Origin: Ga0077560 sp046330395
GTDB taxonomy: Bacteria; Actinomycetota; Thermoleophilia; Miltoncostaeales; Miltoncostaeaceae
DNA length: 64,000 bases
Reading direction: 5' to 3'
Assembly: GCA_046330395.1 (NCBI GenBank)
Contig: JAXLSS010000002.1
Coordinates: forward strand, 1 to 64,000
Below, in pieces: positions 51,947 through 60,920 of the stretch (position 1 is the stretch's first letter; each line of letters starts with the position of its first letter). The notes below the pieces were generated by a model, which had not been told where the DNA came from, made no database searches, and saw only the letters and a list, made by a program, of their open reading frames with translations. The translations under genes and the position numbers were made by a program.

Positions 51947-52320
51947 CCGTCACCCTCCCCCGGCGGGGTGCCCAGCCAGCCGGCGAGGTCGTGCAGCGCC
52001 TCCGGCAGGACGTAGTAGTAGGCCCACAGACCGACGCGCTCGGAATCCACGATGCCGGCGCGGCGCAGGATCTTGAGGTGATGCGACACCGTGGACTGCC
52101 CCACCTCGAACAGCGGGGTGAGCTCGCACACGCACACCTTCCCGGCGTGGCGCCGGAGCACGTCCACCAGCTGCAGACGGATGGGGTCCCCCAGCGCCTT
52201 GGCCACCAGGGCCATCCGCTCGGCCCGCTCCCGTTGGACGTCGGGATACGCCACCGGTGCGCAGCAGGGGGCGCCGGGCGCGCGTTTGGTCTTGGGCGCG
52301 AGTTCCAGATCGATGTTCAT
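51943..52320 (-). CDS. arsR: ArsR family arsenic-responsive repressor
   Basis: A 125-aa winged-helix repressor: KALGDPIRLQLVDVLRR, the metal site VCVCELTPLFEVGQSTVSHHLKIL with its paired cysteines, and a C-terminal AYYYVLPEALHDLAGWL. The N terminus has another CC pair (GAPCCAPV). It precedes arsM in one operon and is divergent from arsC. The operator should be in the 84-base gap. Confidence 0.93.
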   Translation of the reverse strand: MNIDLELAPKTKRAPGAPCCAPVAYPDVQRERAERMALVAKALGDPIRLQLVDVLRRHAGKVCVCELTPLFEVGQSTVSHHLKILRRAGIVDSERVGLWAYYYVLPEALHDLAGWLGTPPGEGDG

Positions 52321-52327
52321 GGATCTA

Positions 52328-52358
52328 CATTGACCGATTGAAACGATGAATGTCAATG
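52328..52358. promoter_or_regulatory. ars operator: inverted repeat CATTGAC...GTCAATG
   Basis: CATTGAC (52328-52334) and GTCAATG (52352-52358) are inverted copies in the arsR-arsC divergent gap. On the minus strand TTGACA reads as a -35 for arsR, so repressor binding would block it. The inner sequence ATTGAAACGATGAAT is also nearly symmetrical. Confidence 0.6.
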
Positions 52359-52404
52359 GATTACCCTGGTGCGCACCAGCGACCCCCACCCAGGAGGAGT
52401 CACC

Positions 52405-52830
52405 GTGAGCCAGCAGGAGCCGGAAGTGCTGTTCGTGTGCGTGCACAACGCCGGGCGCTCCCAGATGGCCGCCCGCCTCACCACGGCGCTCTCGGGCGGA
52501 CGTGTGCGCGTGCGGTCCGCCGGGTCGGCCCCGGGCGATGCGATCAACCCGGTGGTGGCCCAGGCCATGGCCGAGATCGGCCTGGACCTGGCCGATGCCT
52601 TCCCCAAGCGCCTCACCGACGAGGCGGTGCGCGACTCGGACGTGGTGATCACCATGGGGTGCGGCGACACCTGCCCGATCTTCCCCGGCAAGCGCTACCT
52701 GGACTGGCAGGTCACCGATCCGGCCGGGCAGGACATCGCGACGGTGCGCGGCATCCGCGAGGACGTTCGGCAGCGCGTGGAGGGGCTCCTGGCCGAGCTG
52801 GGCGTGGACGTGCAGCCAATCGGCGGCTGA
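52405..52830 (+). CDS. arsC: Arsenate reductase (low-molecular-weight phosphatase type)
   Basis: A 141-aa enzyme with the P-loop CVHNAGRS near residue 13 and the downstream cysteine in MGCGDTCPIFPGKRYLDW; an Asp-Pro near TDPAGQD completes the set. It reduces As(V) to As(III), which ArsM then methylates. GTG 52405 has AGGAGG upstream. No ArsB or Acr3 pump is in the window. Confidence 0.9.
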   Translation: MSQQEPEVLFVCVHNAGRSQMAARLTTALSGGRVRVRSAGSAPGDAINPVVAQAMAEIGLDLADAFPKRLTDEAVRDSDVVITMGCGDTCPIFPGKRYLDWQVTDPAGQDIATVRGIREDVRQRVEGLLAELGVDVQPIGG

Positions 52831-52940
52831 TGGTCCGCGCCCGCGCGGCCGCACCCTGACCGGATCCACACGAAACCCCCGATGCGACCTTCATGCGGGG
52901 GGTCCACACTCATCACGGCGGGCGTGGAAAGGAGCCGGTG

Positions 52941-53210
52941 ATGATGCACGGTGGGTGGGATGAGATGACCCCTCTGGGGTGGGTGTCGATGGTTGTGCTG
53001 TGGGTGGTGGTGATCGGCGTCGTGGTGTGGGCCGTGACCCGCATCGTCCCGGCCGTCGCCGGAGCCGGGCACGGGGGCGCGTCGCAGGCGGGGGATCACG
53101 ACGACCCGGACCGGCTGCTGGAGCGCCGGCTGGCCTCGGGCGAGATCGACCCGCACACCTACGACCAGATCCGCACGCGGCTGGACGCCGCCCGGCGCAG
53201 CCCCGGCTGA
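52941..53210 (+). CDS. SHOCT-domain small membrane protein
   Basis: An 89-aa protein with a membrane helix (LGWVSMVVLWVVVIGVVVWAV) and a C-terminal SHOCT motif DPDRLLERRLASGEIDPHTYDQIRTRLD. Start choices are GTG 52938, ATG 52941 and ATG 52944; AAGGAG at about 52929 favours the ATGs. SHOCT domains are short oligomerisation modules; function unknown. Confidence 0.83.
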   Translation: MMHGGWDEMTPLGWVSMVVLWVVVIGVVVWAVTRIVPAVAGAGHGGASQAGDHDDPDRLLERRLASGEIDPHTYDQIRTRLDAARRSPG

Positions 53211-53309
53211 CGGGGGGTTTCCCGCAGCGCGCGTCCGAGCCTGTGGAGATGCCCGCCCCGGCGTCCCGTCCCAGAGTGGGTTCCGGGCCGGTCAACCGGA
53301 GGTGAGGTC

Positions 53310-53936
53310 GTGGGCAACGAGGGCATGTACATCGATCACGTCATCTACGGGGTGGTCGATATCGATGCCGCCGCGGAGCGGTTGCGCCGGGAGTACGGCC
53401 TGGGGTCGGTGCCCGGAGGCCGCCACCTGGGTGGCACCACCAACCGCATCGTCCCGCTGAAACCGCCGCTGTACCTGGAGCTGCTGGGCGTGGGCGATAC
53501 CTCGCTGGCTGACGCCGCCTGGCTGGCCCAGACCCTCAACGGGACCGACCGCCCCATCTGGTGGGTGCTGGGCGTGGACGACCTGGACGAGTCGGCCCAC
53601 CGGCGCGGGCTGCCGGTGCAGCAGGGCCTCATGGCCATGGCCGACGGGGGCGAGGTGAAGTTCCGCAACGCGGGGATGAACCGCTACCCGCTGCCGTTCT
53701 TCGTGGCCTACGTGGGCGATCAGGACACGCGGATGCGCACCTGGGAGCGGCGCTTCGCCGAGGCGGGGCACGAGTGCGTGCCCGGTGGCTTCTCGTTCGT
53801 GGAGGTGGGCGGCGGGCCGGACCTGATGGACGCCTGGCTGGGCGACCACGGGCTGCCGGTGCGCCACACCGGTGCCCCCACGGGCATCACCGCCGTGGGC
53901 ATCGAGACCGACCGGGGCGAGGTGGTGATCCGCTGA
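53310..53936 (+). CDS. VOC / glyoxalase-like protein
   Basis: A 208-aa vicinal-oxygen-chelate-fold protein from GTG 53310: YIDHVIYGVVDIDAAAERLRREYGL at the start, then LGGTTNRIVPLKPPLYLELLGV. The repeated half-fold is visible in the second domain from about residue 85. No glyoxalase-specific residue set is obvious, so it is assigned only to the fold family (Glyoxalase_3-like). Confidence 0.82.
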   Translation: MGNEGMYIDHVIYGVVDIDAAAERLRREYGLGSVPGGRHLGGTTNRIVPLKPPLYLELLGVGDTSLADAAWLAQTLNGTDRPIWWVLGVDDLDESAHRRGLPVQQGLMAMADGGEVKFRNAGMNRYPLPFFVAYVGDQDTRMRTWERRFAEAGHECVPGGFSFVEVGGGPDLMDAWLGDHGLPVRHTGAPTGITAVGIETDRGEVVIR

Positions 53937-53982
53937 CCCGCGGGTGAGGCCGAGCCGGGGGCGGCCCTGCCAGGATGTGGCG

Positions 53983-55462
53983 ATGGCCCTCCCCGTGACG
54001 CTGGCCGAGGTGGTCGCGGCCTCCCATCGCCTGGCCGGCACCCGTGCACGGTCGGACAAGGTGCGCGAGCTGTCGGGCCTGCTGCGCCGCGCCGCCGCCG
54101 GGGACCCCGAGGACGTCGGCCTGGTGGCCGACTACCTGGCGGGAGTGGTGCCGCAGGGGCGCCTGGGCGTGGGGTGGGCGGCGGTGCGCGAGCCACCCGC
54201 CGCAACCCAGGAGGCGTCGCTCACCCTCACGCAGGTGGACGCGGCGCTGGGCCGGCTGGCCGAGGCGCGTGGCACGGGCTCGGCCGCGGTGCGGAGGGGG
54301 GTGCTGGCCGAGCTGCTGGGTGCCGCCACCGCCGACGAGCAGCGCTTCCTGGCCGAGCTGATCACCGGGCAGGTGCGCCACGGGGCGCTGGACGGGGTGA
54401 TGCTGGCCGGGATCGCCGCGGCGGCGGGCGTGCCGCTGGGGGACGTGCAGCGGGCGGCGATGCTGGCGGCCCGGGCACGCGATGTGGCGCGGCTGGCGCT
54501 GTCGGGCGGGGCCGACGCGCTGACGGATGTGGGGCTGCAGGTGGGCCGGCCGGTGCGGCCCATGCTGGCCGGAAGTGCCCCGGACGTGGCCGAGGCCGTG
54601 CGCGGCTGCGCCGACCCCGAGTCGGGTCTGGCCGTGGTGGACTGCAAGCTCGACGGCGTGCGCGTGCAACTGCACATCCACGACGGCGAGGTGCGCATCT
54701 TCACCCGCGGCATGGAGGACATCACGGCGCGTGCACCCGAGGTGGTGGCCGTCGCCGGCGGGTTCGCGTGCCGGTCGGCGGTGCTGGACGGTGAGGTGCT
54801 GCTGGTGGACGACGCGGGACGCCCGCTGCCGTTCCAGGCCACCGGGTCGCGCATGGCCCGGGCGGCGGGGCCGCGGCGCCGCTGTCCTGTTCCTGTTCGA
54901 CATCCTGCACCGCGACGGGCGGGACCTGCTGGCCGTGCCGCTGCGTCACCGGCTGGCGCAGCTGGAGGAGGTCACCGGTGGGGCCTGCGGGGTGCCGCGC
55001 AGGATCACCGACGCGGCGGGCGGCCGGGAGTTCTTCGACCACCTGGTGGCCGCCGGGCACGAGGGCGTGATCGTGAAACGCCTGGACGCCCCCTATGAGG
55101 CGGGCCGGCGCGGCGCGGCGTGGGTGAAGGTGAAGCCGCGCCGCATCCTGCTGCTGGTGGTGCTTGCGGTGGAGTGGGGCAGCGGCCGCCGCCGCGGGAA
55201 GCTGTCGAACATCCACATGGGCGCGCGCGACCCGGACGGCGGCGGGCTGGTGATGGTGGGCAAGACCTTCAAGGGCATGACCGACGACATGCTCGACTGG
55301 CAGACCCGGCGGTTCCTGGAACTGGAGGCGGGCCGCGACGCCCACTCCGTGCACCTCCGGCCGGAGGTGGTGGGGAGGTGGCCCTCGACTCGGTGATGCG
55401 CTCCACGCGCTATCCCGGCGGCGTGGCGCTGCGGTTCGCCCGCGTGCTGCGCTACCGTCGAG
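53983..55462 (+). pseudogene. lig: ATP-dependent DNA ligase (LigB type), frameshifts and a lost 3' end
   Basis: From ATG 53983 the DNA-binding domain and the adenylation motif CKLDGVRVQLH (Lys-x-Asp-Gly) are in frame. At about 54880 the frame shifts so that LFLFDILHRDGRDLL, GHEGVIVKRLDAPYEAG and WVKVKPRR (motifs IV and V) are read to VHLRPEVV. A further shift near 55373 is needed for LDSVMRSTRYPGGVALRFARVLRYR. The expected last 15-20 residues are missing, because at about 55460 the sequence passes into a sigma factor gene. Likely a sequence or assembly artefact plus a real or artificial junction. Confidence 0.8.
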
Positions 55463-55465
55463 GAC

Positions 55466-55942
55466 GTGCACCGGTTGATTCGAGCCGATGTGCCGAATGC
55501 GGAGGACGCGCTGGATCTAACCGCCGAGACCTTCGCCCAGGCCTTGGCCAGCATCCATCGCTTCCGAGACCGTGGTGAGGGCTCGGCAGCGGCCTGGCTG
55601 TACGCGATCGCGAGAAACCTGGTGCGGATGCACTGGCGGCGAGACCGTGTTCACACGAGCGCATGTACCCGGCTTGGCATGAGGCTCCAGTGGCAGCCGG
55701 ATGAGGTCGCCGAGATCGAGCGTCGCATCGATGCCGAGCGCATGGCCAACGCCCCCGAGGTCGCATCCGCCCTCGAAAGCCTTTCTGCGGTGCAACGCGG
55801 CGCCCTCGTGGCGAGGGTCAGCGGGGAGCAGTCGTACGAAGAGATCGCGGGTGCCCAGAACTGCAGCCCTGAGGTCGCGCGCTCTCGTGTATCCCGGGCG
55901 CTCGCAACCGTCCGAAGCGCCCTTCTCGGAGGCCTCCAATGA
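55466..55942 (+). CDS. ECF sigma factor, 5'-truncated
   Basis: The 158-aa frame begins abruptly with VHRLIRADVPNAEDALDLTAETFAQAL, i.e. inside region 2, so the first 15-25 residues that such proteins carry are missing. Regions 2.3-2.4 and 4 are present (AAWLYAIARNLVRMHWRR, LSAVQRGALVARVSGEQSYEEIAGAQ, SRVSRALATVR). A few upstream in-frame residues (TVEDVHRLI) still fit the family. The gene directly follows the broken ligase. Composition is less GC-rich than the neighbours. It overlaps the next gene by ATGA. Confidence 0.8.
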   Translation: MHRLIRADVPNAEDALDLTAETFAQALASIHRFRDRGEGSAAAWLYAIARNLVRMHWRRDRVHTSACTRLGMRLQWQPDEVAEIERRIDAERMANAPEVASALESLSAVQRGALVARVSGEQSYEEIAGAQNCSPEVARSRVSRALATVRSALLGGLQ

Positions 55943-56604
55943 CCTTCCCACGCGCCCTCCATCGCCTCGACATGGAACTCGTCCGCGCTCACGCGACATA
56001 CACGCGTCAGCGCCGCCGCCGTCGCCGCGTCGTGGTGGCCGGTGCGGCCGCTGCGACACTCGCGACGGGCATCGCCGGCGGAACGATCATCGCCCGGTCC
56101 GGAAGAGCGACGGCGCCCATCGTGGTCCCGGGCACGAAGGAACACCTCCCCGGCGCCACGCGCAAAGCCGTTGCTCCTTCGACGCTGGTTCTCGCGGCGC
56201 GCATTCACCGGTACAGCGTCTTCACGGGTCGCGGCGTGAGACGAGGCACGGTGTGCCTGATCGTCCGCGATGGTGGCACCGGCGTTGCCTCGACGGCTTG
56301 TGACACGACCGAGCGCTTGCACCGCCGGGGGATCTGGCTCACCACACCCGCCGCAGGGGGCGTCCACCAGGTCTTTGTGATGCTTGGAACGTCCGCCCAA
56401 GACCTCGACGTCGGCAGAGGCAGTCGCGGGAGCCTTCATGGCCGGATCGCCACGTTCGTCGCACCTGAGGAAGGGGGAGATGTGCGGCTGTCGGTCGACG
56501 GCGGCAAGTGGACGACCGCCATCCAGCTGCCTAGATGGACAGCTCCGCAGAGGAGCATCCACATGGGCACGACGACGACGCCCCACGAATCGTCTGGCCC
56601 ATGA
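55939..56604 (+). CDS. Membrane protein in anti-sigma position
   Basis: A 221-aa protein: short basic cytoplasmic start (MTFPRALHRLDMELVRAHAT), a helix VVVAGAAAATLATGIAGG, and a long extracytoplasmic part with two Cys (VCLIVRD, TACDTTERL) that may form a disulfide. It is coupled to the truncated sigma factor. No known anti-sigma domain is recognisable, so its regulatory role is inferred only from position. Confidence 0.65.
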   Translation: MTFPRALHRLDMELVRAHATYTRQRRRRRRVVVAGAAAATLATGIAGGTIIARSGRATAPIVVPGTKEHLPGATRKAVAPSTLVLAARIHRYSVFTGRGVRRGTVCLIVRDGGTGVASTACDTTERLHRRGIWLTTPAAGGVHQVFVMLGTSAQDLDVGRGSRGSLHGRIATFVAPEEGGDVRLSVDGGKWTTAIQLPRWTAPQRSIHMGTTTTPHESSGP

Positions 56605-56855
56605 AAGCACGGGGCCACAGATGGGTTCCTGAGGTCACCCGTGCCACAGCGCACTGGCGAGTGCATCTTGTGCGCAGACGAACCGCGAAGACGAGCAGGC
56701 GTCTGTTTCGTGGGCATGCGTGATCCCTCGGGAGTTCGATTCCACTGGATTGCATTCAGGCCCAGCACCGGCCGCTCTTCGACCATATTCACTGACGAGT
56801 AGTGGCACGACCGCTACGTTACGAGCGATGCCGGGCCTAGCGATTCTCGAGAGCC
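56605..56855. other. 251-bp gap with no recognisable gene
   Basis: The sequence is less GC-rich than the window average and continues the foreign-looking composition that starts at about 55460. I see no gene, tRNA or transposase. The promoter of the LCP-family gene should lie in the last part. Confidence 0.5.
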
Positions 56856-58760
56856 ATGCAGCGGGCGAGGCCCGTGTCTGATCTGCACACCGGAGCGCGG
56901 TACTACCGAATCAGGCGCCACACGCCGCGGTGGCTCAGTCTCGCGGCCTGGACCGGGTGGCTTGCCCTCGGGCTGGTCGCGGGCGCGGTGTACAGCGGCT
57001 ACCGGGTGGTGGAGAAGACCATCGCCACCATCAGCCCCAACACGCCCGAGGTGAACGAGGCGCGTCGGGTGGTGCAGTCGGTGCCCTCGGGTGCCCCGGT
57101 GAACATCGTGCTGCTGGGCAGCGACACCCGCGGCGCGGACTACGGGCGCAGTGACAGCATGATCCTGGCCCACATCGACAGCCAGCGGAAGTTCATCAGC
57201 CTGATGTCCTTCGCGCGCGACCTGTGGGTGAACATCCCGGGGTTCGGGCAGGCCAAGCTCAACGAGGCGTACACCGACGGCCAGCTGGGCGGCCACAGCG
57301 GGCCCGCCAAGGTGATCGAGACCCTCCACGATCTCACCGGGCAGTCCATCCAGGGCTTCTTCAACGTCGACTTCCAGGGGTTCGCCAACCTGGTGAACAA
57401 GATCGGCGGCGTGTACATCGACGTGGACCGGCGCTACTACCACGTCAACACGGGCACGGCGGCGTCCAACTTCGCCCCCATCGACATCATGCCCGGGTAC
57501 CAGCGCCTGCTGGGCAACGACGCGCTGTCGTTCGTGCGCTACCGCCACTACGACAGCGACCTCTCGCGCATCGCGCGCCAGCAGATGTTCCTCACCGAGG
57601 TCAAGCGGCGCACGCACGGGCAGCTCTCGAAGGCCCCGGACCTGCTCAGCGCGGTGGCCCACGCCACCACCACCAACTTCCGCAGCGCCGGCTTCCTGCT
57701 GCAACTGGCCCAATGGGCCATCAGCATCCCCAACGACCGCGTCTTCAAGGTGCAGATCAACGGGGGCACGTCGATGACGTCCACGGGCGCGTCCATCCAG
57801 CTGGTGTCCCAGAGCGAGCTGCAGAGCAAGATCGAGGAGTGGCAGAACCCGCCGTTCCTCAACACGGCGCCCGTGGCCAAGCTCAACCCCGCCAACGTCA
57901 CGGTGAACGTGCTCAACGGGTCGGGCCGCACCCTGGTGAGCCAGCGCATGGCCGAGATCCTGCGTGCGAAGGGCTATCAGGCCAGTCCCGCCGGCAACGC
58001 CGCCGCCTTCGACCACACCACCACCAGCGTCGGGTTCTCCAGCGACCGGCCCGGCAGCCTGCAGGCCGCGCAGAATCTGCAGGTGGTGCTGGGACCCAAC
58101 ACCGGCCTGGTCAGCGTGCCGGTGGCCGACCTGGGGGCATCGGACGCGGTGGTGATCGTGGGCACCGACTTCACCGGGCAGCCGTACGTGCCGCCCAAAC
58201 CCAGCAAGACGGCCAAGCCCGCCGGCCCCGCCGTGGTGAACACCACCTCGCTGGTGTCGGTGATGCGCACCCTCGGGCAGGCCACCGGCATGCGGCTGAT
58301 GGCACCCCTGCAGGTGGCGGCCGGATCATCCGTGAAGTACGTGCGCTCGTACCGGGTGAACACGAACAACGTCAAGGGCCAGGGCCCTCAGGCGGTGAAG
58401 ATCGTGTTCGACCAGGTGGCCTCCGACGGGTCCAACCAGTACTGGGGCATCGAGGCCACGGTGATGAAGGACCCGCCCATCCTGGACGGCCCCACCGGCA
58501 CCGTCGGCAGGACCGAGGGCACCTCGCACGGCCTTGTCAGCTCGCTCACCTACTACAACGGGAAGACCCTGATGCGCGAGGGCTTCACCTACCGCGGCGT
58601 GCACTACTGGGTGAGCAACACCATCAACACCGACCGCGCCCTCAGCCCCGAGACCATGCACGCCATCGTGCGCTCGTTCCGGCCCGTGGGCGCCGCCAGG
58701 CTGCCCAAGGGGGCGCACGACACGCCCATCAGCATCGAGCCCACCGGCGTCACGCCGTAG
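56856..58760 (+). CDS. LytR-CpsA-Psr (LCP) family cell-wall ligase
   Basis: A 634-aa membrane-anchored protein: one N-terminal helix (LAAWTGWLALGLVAGAVYSGY), an LCP domain with VNIVLLGSDTRGADYGRSDSMILA, the Arg/Asp set in SFARDLWVNIPG and KLNEAYTDG, and a C-terminal LytR_C domain (NVTVNVLNGSGRTLVSQRMAEILRAKGY). LCP enzymes attach glycopolymers to peptidoglycan from lipid carriers. It is longer than a plain LCP protein because of the C-terminal extension. Confidence 0.92.
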   Translation: MQRARPVSDLHTGARYYRIRRHTPRWLSLAAWTGWLALGLVAGAVYSGYRVVEKTIATISPNTPEVNEARRVVQSVPSGAPVNIVLLGSDTRGADYGRSDSMILAHIDSQRKFISLMSFARDLWVNIPGFGQAKLNEAYTDGQLGGHSGPAKVIETLHDLTGQSIQGFFNVDFQGFANLVNKIGGVYIDVDRRYYHVNTGTAASNFAPIDIMPGYQRLLGNDALSFVRYRHYDSDLSRIARQQMFLTEVKRRTHGQLSKAPDLLSAVAHATTTNFRSAGFLLQLAQWAISIPNDRVFKVQINGGTSMTSTGASIQLVSQSELQSKIEEWQNPPFLNTAPVAKLNPANVTVNVLNGSGRTLVSQRMAEILRAKGYQASPAGNAAAFDHTTTSVGFSSDRPGSLQAAQNLQVVLGPNTGLVSVPVADLGASDAVVIVGTDFTGQPYVPPKPSKTAKPAGPAVVNTTSLVSVMRTLGQATGMRLMAPLQVAAGSSVKYVRSYRVNTNNVKGQGPQAVKIVFDQVASDGSNQYWGIEATVMKDPPILDGPTGTVGRTEGTSHGLVSSLTYYNGKTLMREGFTYRGVHYWVSNTINTDRALSPETMHAIVRSFRPVGAARLPKGAHDTPISIEPTGVTP

Positions 58761-58783
58761 GGGTCCGCCGCGCGGCGGACCCC
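58760..58783. terminator. 24-bp perfect palindrome, bidirectional terminator
   Basis: GGGGTCCGCCGC (58760-58771) followed by its exact complement (58772-58783), between the convergent LCP and metallopeptidase genes. Confidence 0.8.
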
Positions 58784-58796
58784 CGGTGCGTGGCGG

Positions 58797-60092
58797 TCAG
58801 ATGCCGGGGTTGGCGATGAAGGCCGGGCAGGAGTCCCGGCCGCCGAACACGCCGCGCCGCAGGGCCAGCGCCGCACGGGCGTAGTCGCCCGGCTGGATGG
58901 TGGCGGCGGGGTGCAGCAGGAAGCTCAGCACCTCGTCCATGTCGCCCGCCGACAACTGTCCGGCCGCGGCTTCGGTGCGGAAGAAGTTGCCGGCCCGGCA
59001 TGCATCCCACAGGTAGCGGGAGGCCGCGGGCACGTCGGCGGGAACCGCCGAGTCGGCCGCGGTGAGGGCCAGCAGCGCCGCGGTGGCGGCGTCGCCCACG
59101 TTGGTGTGCTGGCTGCGCACCGCGGCGGTGTCGAAGTACACGGTGCGCGTGGCCGGGCACACGGTGGTGAGCGGGATCACCGTGCTGCAGGTGCCGTCGG
59201 CGGGGGGCACCGCCGCGGGGTCGGCCAGCGTGACGTCGGTGAACCCGGGCTCGGTCTGGGTGAAGTACTTGTTCACCGCCGGGGTGACGTCGCTGAGCAG
59301 CTGGTCGTAGGGCAGGTTGCCCCCGGTGCCGATGTCGTTCGCGGTGAAGGCGGTCTCGAACAGCGGGGGCAGCTTGTGGCGGTAGGCCCGGCACGCGGCG
59401 ATGCCGCGGAGGTAGCCGTCCTGGAAGGCCCGCACGCGGTCGAAGCCGCTGCCGTGGGCGCCGCTGTCACCGGCGGAGGTGCCGGGGTCGTCGCGCACCA
59501 GCAGCATCCCGCGGAACAGCTGGTCGATGTCCCCCGGTGAGCTGATCAGCTTGACGGCCCCGTGCTGCACGTTCCACGCCACGTAGGCGCCGCCGAAGCA
59601 GTCGGCCTGCTGCTCCATGTGGATGGTGGACTGGTTGATGTCCAGCTGCGCCTGCACCACGTGCCCGAACTCGTGCGCGAACACCATGCCCACCGGCGCC
59701 TGGCCGTAGTTGCGGGCGATGCGGGCCAGGATGCCCGCGGGGGTGGCGTCCCACACCACGATGTAGCCGGTGCTGCACTCGCCGCCGATGGCGTTGTCCT
59801 TGACGTCGGTGCGCCAGCTGAGCCCCTCGGGGCAGGGCAGGCGGTTCAGCGACGACTGGCCCGTGGCCCCCAGGATGCGGTTCTTCGGCACGAAGCGGAA
59901 GCGCCGGCCGTAGTACTTGCGCATGTTCTGGGACCAGAACTTCTGGATGTCCTGGATCAGCGGTCCCGGCTTGGCGAAGGTGAACGTGGGCGCCTGCGCG
60001 GCGGCCGAACCTGCGCCGAACGCCCCGAGGGCGGCGCACGCGGCGGCCACGGGCACCAGGCGCAACGCGCGCCGCATTCCGAGACGGGTCAT
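58797..60092 (-). CDS. Secreted neutral zinc metallopeptidase
   Basis: A 431-aa protein with a signal peptide (basic MTRLGMRRALRLV, core VPVAAACAALGAFGA, cleavage near SAAAQA). The zinc motif FAHEFGHVVQAQ gives HExxH and the third ligand lies in the MEQQADCFGGAYVAW segment (E-x3-D), as in the predicted neutral zinc metallopeptidase (YpfJ-like) family. A Cys-bearing C-terminal domain follows. AAAGGA-type ribosome site before ATG 60092. Confidence 0.88.
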   Translation of the reverse strand: MTRLGMRRALRLVPVAAACAALGAFGAGSAAAQAPTFTFAKPGPLIQDIQKFWSQNMRKYYGRRFRFVPKNRILGATGQSSLNRLPCPEGLSWRTDVKDNAIGGECSTGYIVVWDATPAGILARIARNYGQAPVGMVFAHEFGHVVQAQLDINQSTIHMEQQADCFGGAYVAWNVQHGAVKLISSPGDIDQLFRGMLLVRDDPGTSAGDSGAHGSGFDRVRAFQDGYLRGIAACRAYRHKLPPLFETAFTANDIGTGGNLPYDQLLSDVTPAVNKYFTQTEPGFTDVTLADPAAVPPADGTCSTVIPLTTVCPATRTVYFDTAAVRSQHTNVGDAATAALLALTAADSAVPADVPAASRYLWDACRAGNFFRTEAAAGQLSAGDMDEVLSFLLHPAATIQPGDYARAALALRRGVFGGRDSCPAFIANPGI

Positions 60093-60256
60093 GTTCCGAG
60101 GATTCCTTTCGAGGGGCGAACGCGCCGGGCGACAACGTGAATGAAGGTACATCGGCACGCAAGTCCCGTCCTCACACCATCGCGTGGACCTGATGCCACC
60201 CCTTGGGGGAGGTCGGATGCGTGACAAGCGACCGGAAGGAGTGCTAGGTTCCGATC

Positions 60257-60270
60257 CGAACTGGTGTTCG
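60257..60270. promoter_or_regulatory. SOS box CGAACTGGTGTTCG (LexA operator)
   Basis: GAAC-N4-GTTC in a 14-bp near-palindrome matches the Gram-positive LexA/DinR box. It lies 22 bases before ATG 60292 of lexA and just after a -10-like TAGGTT (60245-60250), so LexA would block its own transcription. Confidence 0.88.
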
Positions 60271-60291
60271 ACCCCCTCCCAAGGTGGACCC

Positions 60292-60900
60292 ATGGCGGAG
60301 CTCAGCGGCCGGCAGGCCGAGATCCTGCAGTTCATCAACCGGCACACGGATGAACACGGGTACCCGCCCACCGTTCGTGAGATCGGCGAGGCCGTGGGTC
60401 TGGCATCGCCCTCCACGGTGCACGCGCACCTGTCCAAGCTCACCGAGGCCGGATACCTGCGGCGTGACCCCACCAAGCCGCGCGCCATCCTGGTGCACGA
60501 GGACGAGACGGGGCGCCGCATGCCCCCGCGCTCGCTGCCGCGCCCCAACGCCCTCCCGCTCGTGGGATCGGTGGCGGCCGGTATGCCGCGCCTCGCCGAG
60601 GAGCACGTGGAGGACTGGGTGCAGGCGCCGTTCCAGGCCGACTTCATGCTGCGCGTGTCCGGCGACTCCATGCGCGACGCCGGCATCCTCAACGGCGACC
60701 TGGTGGCCGTGCGCCGTCAGGCCACCGCCGACCAGCGGCAGATCGTCGTGGCTCTGGTGGACGAGGAGGCCACGGTGAAGCGCTTCATCCGCAAGTCGGA
60801 TCACGTGGTGCTGATGCCGGAGAACCCCGACTTCCCGCCCATCGAGGTCACCGACGTCACCATCCTGGGGCGCGTGGTCGGGGTCCTCCGCGACCTCTGA
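60292..60900 (+). CDS. lexA: LexA repressor
   Basis: A 202-aa SOS repressor. N-terminal winged helix: LSGRQAEILQFINRHTDEHG, GEAVGLASPSTVHAHLSKL. The self-cleavage site is the Ala-Gly in VGSVAAGMP; the catalytic Ser lies in LRVSGDSMRDAGI and the Lys in DEEATVKRFIR. RecA-stimulated cleavage would induce DNA repair genes. Autoregulated through the box at 60257. The RNase P RNA gene begins 20 bases after its stop. Confidence 0.96.
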   Translation: MAELSGRQAEILQFINRHTDEHGYPPTVREIGEAVGLASPSTVHAHLSKLTEAGYLRRDPTKPRAILVHEDETGRRMPPRSLPRPNALPLVGSVAAGMPRLAEEHVEDWVQAPFQADFMLRVSGDSMRDAGILNGDLVAVRRQATADQRQIVVALVDEEATVKRFIRKSDHVVLMPENPDFPPIEVTDVTILGRVVGVLRDL

Positions 60901-60920
60901 TCTGGGGTACCATCCCCGGC

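Noticed and set aside
52876..52901. CCCCCGATG...CATGCGGGGG hairpin after arsC as terminator
   Set aside because: The stem needs a bulge and has no T run; too weak to call.
56725..56765. A tRNA T-arm-like GTTCGATTCC in the gap before the LCP gene, considered as an attachment-site remnant
   Set aside because: The T-stem has two mismatches, no other tRNA arm fits, and there is no integrase nearby.
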